Positions 56,273-64,000 of a DNA stretch of 64,000 nt are shown piece after piece. Positions within the stretch are counted from its first letter, which is position 1. Each line of letters begins with the position of its first letter. The translations under genes were made by a program, and so were the position numbers. The notes under the pieces are model-generated. The model ran no database searches and was not told the DNA's origin. It worked only from the letters and a program-made list of their open reading frames with translations. Origin of the DNA: Azolla caroliniana (lineage: Eukaryota; Polypodiophyta); NCBI GenBank assembly GCA_043228905.1, contig JBHGNT010000020.1, forward strand, positions 2,914,001 through 2,978,000, in the 5' to 3' direction.

Positions 56273-57180
56273 TCGTTCGTTCCTAAATATTTGGAACGCC
56301 AACCATGTGTCGTAGAGGCTTCCGAAAGCCAACACCCACGCTTCCAAAATTGTGGAGTTTGGCCTGTCCTCGATGAACGCGCCGCTCGTTGGCATTCCCA
56401 ACTCGACATCACGACTTTTGCCTCCTTTGACCAACTCCACTTGGTGTTTTTACACTTCTTTCACCGAAGCATTCCACAACGCGAAATTATCGGGCATTTC
56501 TACTCTATTCGGCAGCTTGAGCAAGAGTCCGTCGCTAATTTCAGCTTACGGTTCTAGAATCTAAGATGCCAGCTGACAAGAGTTCCCACGGAAGATGAGG
56601 CAAAAGAAATATTTTTGGCTGCCTTGCACCGACCCTTGCGAACGATGTTGGGAATGCAAAATTTCACAGGACAAACGGCGGACACGACGATCATTGAATG
56701 GGCCTTACAACTAGAGTTAGAAGATGAGGACGACGGGTTGTCCATGGCGTTGTTACAACAAGCGTTACCTAAAGATGAGGAGTATCGTTTTCGACATGCC
56801 GTCCAGTGCACAACCTCTTTAAACTTGGGACACTCAACGATGAGTGCAACATGCGAGTCAACTGTCCTATTTGTCACTCGTGGGCGCATATGGTGGACCA
56901 ATGTGATTATAATATGTTAAATCACCCTATGGCACCGATACGCCGAATGGAGCCTCAACATACTAATCGACGAACTGACTAGAGCTGACAAGAGGAGCGC
57001 TACCGAAGTTCGTAGCGCAACCGTCGTTCAGGCAATCATCCTCCCTGCGACAATGATCCATATCCGGAGGAAGAGGAGTACCCAAGAAATGATCGCTATA
57101 ATCCTCGGGGAGGACGACGCTACGACAACCGGTGTTCCACTAAGCTAGTCCAGCAAAGGCACTACTAAATGAACCCAAAT
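56273..57180 (+). pseudogene. Gypsy gag (G3), second lineage
   Basis: FPNCGVWPVLDERAARW-like start region, SFDQLHLVFLHFFHRSI, RQLEQESVANFSLRF, a stop, then LTRVPTEDEAKEIFLAALHR, LRTMLGMQNFTGQT and ALPKDEEYRF. It differs from the G1/G2 gag (no DVKDLLLTFP box). Protease was not found between this and the RT. Confidence 0.7.
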
Positions 57181-58400
57181 TACGCGGCACATGTAACAGA
57201 AAATTGATACACTTTTAAAAATCGGGTTCATTAGGCCGGTTAAACAAGCCACATGGCTTAGTCCGATCATGGTCGTACCAAAGAAAAACAGTAAAATCCG
57301 TGTTTGTGTTGACTATCGCAAATGAATGCAATTACGATCACGAATGCCTTTCCTTTGCCATTTATAGACAACGTACTCGATGCCGTAGCGGGTCATGAAA
57401 TGTACAACTTCCTGGATGGCTTTAGCGGGTAAAATTAGATATGCATGCATCCAAACGACCAGGAAAAGACCGCTTTCGTGATGGATTGGGTCGTGTTCGT
57501 AGCCGTGGTCATGATGTTCGGGTTGAAGATTGCCCCAGCAACGTTCCAACACACCATCACCAAAAAATTTGGTGAGTTCATCCCCGCATTCATGCAGGTT
57601 TTTCTTGATGACTTTGCGGTATATGGAGTGCGAGCGGGTCATTTAGGACATTTATGACAATGCTTGGAGCGATGCCATTCAGCATGACTCAACCTCAGTT
57701 CGGCCAAATGTGCATTCGGTGTCACGAGTGGAGCCCTTCTTGGACACATAGTGAGCAGAGAAGGTATTGCGGTGGATCCCGGGAAAATCAAAGCCATCGT
57801 TGAGGCCCCAACCCCACGCAACGGAAAAGCCCTTAGTCGCTTCTTGGGGCAGATTCGTTAGCACAACCGCATGCTAAGCTATCTAACGGATTTCACCACG
57901 CCATTACACGCAACGGTGCATCACAATCCCTTCAAGTGGACAACGTTAGAAGACAAGGCAAGGCGTACATAGCCCTAAAAGTAATGCTTACGCAGGCACC
58001 AGTCGTACAACCTATGGCCTGGACGAAGCCATTTCATGTGTTCGTGGACACATCCGACATAGCCCATCAGTAGCGCACTCATGCAGCTATCCGAGTCGAA
58101 CTGGTATCGACTAGTGTACTACTCTAGCCGCAAATTAACGGACGCCAATTAAATTACTCCATGACAGAGCAAGAAACATTAGGAATGATATATAATGTCA
58201 ACAAGTTTCAGCATTACCTAATAGGCCGGAAGTTCACCTTTCATGTTGATCACACGATGCTACTCTATCTTGTCTCAAAACAGTCGTTGAGCGGGAAGCT
58301 GGTCCGATGGATGCTGTTGTTATAGGAGTTCGAGTTTGAGATCCGACATCGGCCAGGGACCTGTTACCGGTTAGGAACACTACCCACTCACAGTCCTTCG
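57181..58400 (+). pseudogene. Gypsy RT and RNase H (G3)
   Basis: RT pieces: VFVLTIANECNY-like, MHPNDQEKTAFVMDWVVFVA, MMFGLKIAPATFQHTI, FMQVFLDDFAVYG (catalytic FLDD), then CAFGVTSGALLGHIVSREGI and VDPGKIKAIVEAPTP. RNase H: PFHVFVDTSDIA, SALMQLSESNWYRLVYYSSR, KFTFHVDHTMLLYLV. Many stops and frameshifts. The wording is unlike G1/G2 and closer in style to the integrase relic at 5.2-6.6 kb. Confidence 0.75.
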
Positions 58401-58789
58401 GGGTAGGTTTCAAGGTGATCGTGGTGCAAGCGAATAGGAATGCGTAGTGCATGAACCGTAAGGACTTTACGCAGTAGAGCGGGGTCAAAGTCGTAAGGGA
58501 GACGGCTACAACCGAGCCTCCAACTGTACGTGGATACGCAATGCGCACTTTCCCTATGCTTACTGCTACACAGTCGTGTACAAAGAATGAAGGATGAGAG
58601 ACAAGAGACTGATAGACAGAATACCAAGATCAAAGAAGACAGAAACTATATTAAATGGTGCTCTCCAAAATACGCTAGCCCTTTACAATGTTCTTTCACC
58701 CTTTATATACACAGGGCTTCTGATCGGTTACGCTTCTTACGTGAACCATTACATGCATTACTTTTGTCTCCCCTTGCTTCTTAAAACCT
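58401..58789 (-). repeat. Possible LTR-like segment
   Basis: On the minus strand a purine tract (ATAAGGGGGAGCC) is followed by a promoter-like TGTGTATATAAAGGGTG (about 58697-58713) and a long transcribed-looking stretch. No matching second LTR or primer-binding site was found. Confidence 0.3.
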
Positions 58790-60117
58790 TCATGGCTCCC
58801 CCTTATCGGTTAGCAACACATGCTCTGCATCCGGAAATCTCCAAGGGGTTCTTCTCTCTCGGAGAGGATATCTCTGTCCCTGGTTTCTGACTGCCGGTTC
58901 CTCTGTTTGTTCCTCATCCGAATCCAATTCGGGATCTTGTTTGGTTTCGGTGTATTCTTCTTCTTCTTCGGTCGGTTCGGTTTCTTGTCCGTAACCGGCC
59001 GGTTCGTCTAGTGTCATTCGGTTACCGGCTAACATCCGGTTTTCAACCGGGTAGGTCCTTGTGTCCTCAAACCAGTTTTCATTAGGTGATACGGAGTTCG
59101 TCACCTCCTTCTCCAACTCCGTCCAAGGGTACTGAGGGTGATTTGTTTATCACATAGGTCGTCGTCGTCAGCGCCTCAGCCCAAAACGTCTTGGGTAACT
59201 TTGCATGTGCCACCATGCTCCGGACTCTCTCCCTCATGGTCCGGTTCATCCGTTCGGCCAACCCATTTAGTTCCGGCGTCCTCGGTGATGAGCATTAGTT
59301 CTTCTTCACTTGACGCGATCGCTGTTGTTCCCCTTCGGTCGGGGCCTCGCCGATCCGAACCGTTTCGGTCCGGTGACTTCTTCGAATCGGTACTGTTGGT
59401 TCCCTTGTCTTTCCAGAAATGCTGACAGTTCTTCTGGAAGTGCCCCGGCTTGCCGCAATAGAAGCAAGTGGGCCTCCCTCTTCACTTTGACCGTGTCCCC
59501 GACTTTTCCCAGTTCTGGGGACTCCGATTCCTTTGTCTTCCGCGTTTCGATTCGGTAAGGAGGGCTTTAGTGTCGGAGATCACCTCCTTGTCTTTCTGAC
59601 GCGCCTCCTCATCTAGCAAGCTCGACTGTTTTCCTTCTGGCCCAATGTTGCCCAACGTGACAACTAACGTCTCCCAGCTATCCAGGAGGGAACCTCATCG
59701 GCGAGAGGTACTTCCAACGAGTTTGCCTGATGTATCAGTGCCTAGAAGGCATTCATGTGCTCCGCCATACTGGAGCCATCATGGTACCAAAATCTTACTA
59801 GCTTCCGGAATACCGAAACCCGATTAACAACATTTTTGTTCTGAAACATAATGCCGATCTTGTCCCAGAGCTCATGAGCCTTGCTCTCTTCATTGAAGTT
59901 GTTGTACAGGCTCATGTCGATGAAGCACCGAATGTATGCCGTCGTCTTCATGTGCATCACCTCCCACACTGTGGCGTCGATCTTATCCGGTCTCTTGCCC
60001 CTGAATTGAACCGGCAACCAAAGATCTTTAACCACTAGCATGTCCCTCATCTTCGACTTCCACATTGAGTACTTGGAGCTGGTGCGCTTGAACATGCCGC
60101 CGAACGATTCTTCCATT
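58790..60117 (-). pseudogene. Copia gag with internal deletion joined to integrase end and linker (family B)
   Basis: Gag starts MEESFGGMFKRTSSKYSMWK at 60117, with MRDMLVVKDLWLPVQFRGKR and LWDKIGIMFQNKNVVNRVSV; open to 59742. A zinc knuckle CFYCGKPGHFQKNC lies at about 59467-59425. At about 59300 the reading jumps to the integrase C-terminal half (NRTMRERVRSMVAHAKLPKT, TYVINKSPS), so protease and most of integrase are deleted. The acidic linker (59116-58790) follows and is cut off at 58790. The gag lies directly after the LTR and PBS at 60.13-60.64 kb. Confidence 0.82.
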
Positions 60118-60130
60118 TTCTGTGTTGTTC

Positions 60131-60142
60131 GCTCTGATACCA
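60131..60142 (-). promoter_or_regulatory. Primer-binding site
   Basis: TGGTATCAGAGC on the minus strand, 3 bases after the LTR end at 60146. Confidence 0.9.
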
Positions 60143-60145
60143 CTT

Positions 60146-60635
60146 TGTTGAGAAATTGCACGGAATATTGCTCGGCACAACCGAGTCTTGAACACTTCGA
60201 TGAGAATGGAGAACACATAAATGGGAATTGAAGAGTGAACACAAGATGTTTATGTGGAAAACCCTAATATGGAAAAACCACGGGAGCCCTCAGACTCCGA
60301 ACTATCACTATGAAGAGAAGGGGTACAATCAGATACTCGTAGGCAACGACCTCGAGCTTTGTATCTTCGTTAGGCGGCGGTTACAACAGAGTATCGCTCT
60401 GTATATCTCTCTCCCTCTTTGTCGCTCTCACTATACAATCGTTACATATACATCACTATACTTAAAGTGATTGCCCTAAGTCGTATTTATACTTATATGA
60501 CCTTAGGGCTATTTACAAATGTAGCCTCAATAGGCTTACTGAAGACATATTTACAAATCTGTCAACTCTTCCGGTTCTCACCGGGTCCTTTTTATTCATC
60601 ACCGAATCCCATCCGGAGAGATCAATTTCCCAACA
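60146..60635 (-). repeat. Copia LTR (family B) between a pol and a gag
   Basis: Minus strand TGTTGGGAAATTGATCTC (60635) to CAATTTCTCAACA (60146), 490 bp. It has a polypurine tract on its upstream side (60636-60655) and a PBS on its downstream side, so it serves as 3' LTR of one unit and 5' LTR of the next. Confidence 0.88.
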
Positions 60636-62413
60636 ATCTCCCCCTTCACTCCGGCATGGGATATCTTGTCAGCCCAATCCGCTTTCGGCACGCGTCCAGC
60701 TTGTCGGTTGTCAGGACCTTGGTCAGCATGTTCAACCCGTTCTCCTCCGTGTGGATCTTCGTCAGCACGAACTGTTGATCTTCTACTCTCTCTCAGATCC
60801 AGTGGTACCTCCATTGGATATGTTTTGTCTAGGAATGGTATGCCACGTTCTTTGCAAGGTGGATGGTATCTTCATCATCGTGTACATCAAGCTCCCGATG
60901 ATAGAGGCATATGGTATCTTCATCATATCTGTCTTCTCCGCCTTTGTCCTCGGGCTTTGTTTTCCGGATAGCTTGCAGTTTGTCGGAAGTGTCGATCCGA
61001 CTGATTTCGCCTCCGACATGTTGAACCATTGAAGCACCTTTGTCACATACTTCTCCTGTGACAACCACAACAGCTTCTTAGACCGGTCGCAGATGATGTG
61101 CATTCCCAATATTTGTCTTGCCGGCCCCATGTCTTTCATTGAGAAAGTTCAGTTCAGAGCCTTCTTCAGCATCCGTATCTTGACTTGGTCTCGTCCGACG
61201 ATCAACATATCATCCACATATAGGAGTACCAGGAAATCTCCTCCGTCAAATTTCTTCACAAACACACAGTGATCGGCTTGCGTCTTTTGGTACCCTTGGT
61301 CGGTCATGAAGGAGTCGAACTTCCGGTACCATTGCCAGGGAGCTTGCTTCAGTCCGTATAGGCTCTTCTTCATCTAGCACACCAGGTGCTCCTTCCCTTT
61401 CTTCTCAAATCCTTCCGGTTGATGCATGTAAATCTCTTCTTTGATGTCACCATGGAGGAATGCGGTCTTCACGTCCAGTTGCTCTACCTCGAGGTCCATG
61501 CTTGGCCCTATTCCCAATACCGTCCGGATGGATGTCATCTTTACTACCAGGGCAAAGATCTCATCAAAATCGACTCCTTTCTTTTGCTAGAAGCCCTTCA
61601 ACACGATTCGGGCCTTATATCTTGGTGGATTTTTGGCATCTCCTAGTTTTAGCTTGTACACCCACTTGTTCCAGAGTGCTCTCTTCCCTTTTGGCAACTC
61701 TGTCAGTTCATATATGTGGTTCTCATACAGGGAATCCATCTCGTCCTGGCACTCAACCACTTGCGGCTGTGGGTGTCTCTCTTTGCTTCTTTGAAGCTTT
61801 TCGGCTCCCCCTCATTGGTTAGCAACACATGCTCTACATCCGGAAATCTCCGGGGCGCTCTTCTCTCTTGGAGAGGATATCTCCATCCTTGGCTTCTGAC
61901 TATCAGTTCCTCCGTTTGTTCCTCATCCTCATCCGATTCAGGATCTTGTCCGGTTCTGGTGTCTTCTTCTTCTTCGGTTGGTTCAGTTTCTTGTCTGAAT
62001 CCGGCCGGTTCGTCAAGTGTCATTTGGTTTCCAGCCAACATCCGGTTTTCAACCGGGTAGGTCCTTGTGTCCTAAGGCCGGTTTTCATTGGATGATCCGG
62101 AGTTCATCACCTTCTTCTCCGACTGCCAGTCGGCAATGGTCCTGTCTTCCATGAAGACTATGTCCCGACTCCAGTACACCTTCTTGTCACCAGATCCCAC
62201 ACTCGGTAACCGAACTCATTATCTCCGCATCAAAGGAATATGCATGGTCTGGACTTCGGATCCAACTTTGCTCTCTTGTCCTTTGCAACATGCACATATG
62301 CGAGACACCCGAACACCTTCAGATGCCGGTAAGATACATCTTTACCGGTCCATAATTTCTGAGGTGAGTCTCCTTCCAAGGGTGCTGAGGGTGATCTATT
62401 TATCACATAGGTC
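60636..62413 (-). pseudogene. Copia integrase end, linker and RT (family B)
   Basis: From 62413: TYVINRSPSAPLEGDSPQKL and FGCLAYVHVAKDKRAKLDPK (integrase C-terminus), the acidic linker (62041-61703: LDEPAGFRQETEPTEEEEDT, RYPLQERRAPRRFPD), then RT pieces in several frames including KKSLYGLKQAPWQWYRKFDS and catalytic LLYVDDMLIVGRDQVK (61230-61190), ILGMHIICDRSKKL and SLMYT. RNase H is deleted: near 60870 the RT end is joined to a stretch just before the polypurine tract. Confidence 0.82.
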
Positions 62414-62927
62414 ACCCTCTCCTTCTGTGTACGTCACCACTTCTTGTTTCATTCGCTCCGTGTTAGCCGCATTCGCTTTCTCTACCCAGGCCTGGGCTGC
62501 CTTGCGTATGTCGTCCAGTTCTGTCCATTCTGTGTTTTTCGCTTGACTACGCGTAATGACTTGTTGGACATCCGTTGTGATGGTATGCATGGTTGGGTCT
62601 TTGCCTTTATTTCGATGTGGGCATTGTGTCGTGTAGTGGCCTGATTGTTGGCACTCGAAGCAATGTACGTTAGATTCGCCTGTTTCTATTACTGGCGATG
62701 TAGGGGGTTCTAGGGGTATGGGTTGCTCTTCTTGTGTCTGCTGGAATCTTTTCTGGATTCGGGGTTGCTAGCGATACTCCCGACGAGGCTCTTGGCACCG
62801 TTCATCCTCTGAACTCTCCTCGTAACGGCGGTGGTCCTGCGTCATGCGATTATTGCCGTTCTGTCGAGGCCCAGCTTGTTCTCCACGATTGTTGGTAGGA
62901 CGTCGATTGTCGGGCCTTAGTGGAGAT
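62396..62927 (-). pseudogene. Gypsy gag C-terminus with zinc knuckle (second lineage)
   Basis: Minus strand: GEQAGPRQNGNNRMTQDHRR, a stop, IPLEPPTSPVIETGESNVH, zinc knuckle HCFECQQSGHYTTQCPHR (about 62665-62615), then TTDVQQVITRSQAKNTEW and KAAQAWVEKANAANTER. Protease is not reached because copia sequence begins at about 62413. Probably the same lineage as the 5.2-6.6 kb and 56.3-58.4 kb pieces, though I cannot align them. Confidence 0.65.
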
Positions 62928-64000
62928 GTAAAAGATTTACTTCTTACCTTCCCTGAGGATCCAAAATCCCTTACAGAAGCTATTAGCCGAGTAATACGGT
63001 GTGATAATCGGCATTTTGAGCGTCGGTCCGAGCGACAACAACAACAAACATGATCAATATTTACGCCAACTTATGCATCAGTGACGACCCAATCTCCAAG
63101 GCAACAATATAGCCCCGTCCCAACTCCACAGCAAGCACACAACCCAACACCAATGGATAGCCTGACACCGATGGAGATTGATATGATCCGGCGACGAGGA
63201 CCTTTATCAGATGAAGAGAAACAACGTCGTCGAGCAAATTGACTTTGCTTATATTGTGGAGGTCCAAGACATATTGCCATTCATTGTCCACACAGACCGA
63301 GACGTCAGGTACATCACATTAACTATGATAATAGAAATGAGTCTAGCATTATTGATAATAGAAATAACATTGTTGAAACTGTGCCAACTAGTGTTTCTAA
63401 TAATCCAACTCTATCCAATAAGTTTGAGGTCCTAAGCCAATTACATGAGGAGTCAAACAAATAAGTCTGGCCAAAATCGTAGCCGTTTGGTTGGATAGTC
63501 CTAGATCTGTACAACCTAGTGTGGGTTCCATCTCTTCCAAGCATGTTAGTAGAGTTTTCTCAAGCCAAGTACAAGTTAGGACACCAAGTTGTCAACTTCA
63601 TGTCCCAGCTCTCTTAGATACCGGAGCCAATTCTTGTTTCATGGATAGAGATTTTGCCTAAAAACATCAAATAGCCTTGCATAAACTCCTTGCCCAGTTT
63701 CCGTAGTAGTGATTGATGGATGACCCATAGCTTCTGGAAAGATATTCGAGGAGTTTGAGCCGATACACATACTCTTAGGTGATTTAGGATGTGTGGTCTC
63801 CTTTAACATAATCCGTAGCCTTGAGCATCCAATAGTCCTTGGTTTGCCATGGTTCGAGCTACACAACCCAAGAATTGATTGGAAACGACGAGAAATTAGG
63901 TGCCCTTCAAAAGGAAACATAGTAGTCAAGGGTTGAACCCAGGATCTTCTCCTTGAAAAACATAATGTTACCAATTCACCCTCTACCAAACATGTTGTTC
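62928..64000 (+). pseudogene. Gypsy gag-protease of the G1/G2 family, running off the window
   Basis: GDVKDLLLTFPEDPKSLTEA, IRCDNRHFERRSERQQQQ, a stop, LTPMEIDMIRRRGPLSDEEK, zinc knuckle LCLYCGGPRHIAIHCPHR (about 63242-63295), then protease LLDTGANSCFMDRDF (intact DTG, about 63613-63657) and HPIVLGLPWFELHNP to the window end. Stops near 63052, 63239, 63463 and 63658 show that it is dead. The DTG here shows what G1 lost. Confidence 0.8.

Noticed and set aside
59138-59558. Plus-strand Ser/Pro-rich frames
   Set aside because: They are antisense to the copia gag/integrase remnant with zinc knuckle CFYCGKPGHFQKNC on the minus strand.

Overview
The window is nuclear DNA of a land plant. The evidence is a ten-exon spliced gene, Ty1/copia and Ty3/gypsy LTR retrotransposons primed by initiator Met-tRNA, a chromodomain gypsy element, telobox motifs and many (CA)n, (GA)n and (TG)n tracts. 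I cannot name the species. The compact introns suit an angiosperm, but this is weak evidence. There are no operons, phage or CRISPR loci.

Layout. 1-5.16 kb is AT-rich intergenic DNA with degenerate repeats, some with tRNA-like box B and T-arm signatures. 5.17-22.4 kb is a nested stack. A minus-strand gypsy integrase relic adjoins a minus-strand 3' half of a copia element. Next comes a copia LTR whose promoter segment is tandemly repeated five times. That LTR is split by a chromodomain gypsy element (9295-21898, target duplication TTAGT), which carries a copia element (10549-16243). 22.4-36.8 kb is a second, truncated gypsy element of the same family. It is broken by a copia element (23107-28783, itself holding a solo LTR), by a 160-bp LTR fragment that replaces host sequence, and by another copia element (31090-36789).

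38.46-43.99 kb on the minus strand holds the only cellular gene I can support. It encodes a predicted 566-residue protein with two BRCT domains, probably a DNA-damage-response scaffold. Its second intron is a textbook U12-type AT-AC intron. Upstream (44.06-45.05 kb) lies a cluster of AAACCCTAA teloboxes. 45.4-47.03 kb is a hierarchical tandem duplication built around (TG)n tracts. 49.0-54.66 kb is a fairly recent minus-strand copia element (LTRs differ at 7 of 385 sites, TSD TTTTC). 54.9-64.0 kb is a mosaic of truncated copia (minus) and gypsy (plus and minus) pieces, including a pol-LTR-gag arrangement, and it runs into a gypsy gag-protease at the window edge.

Every long reading frame outside the BRCT gene is explained by retroelement gag-pol. 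All these elements carry stops or frameshifts, and several show the G-to-A/C-to-T spectrum expected of methylated DNA. The most unusual retroelement features belong to one copia family, present three times. It has an in-frame basic extension of about 140 residues after RNase H, part of that extension is shared with the LTR, and paired hairpins bracket the polypurine tract.
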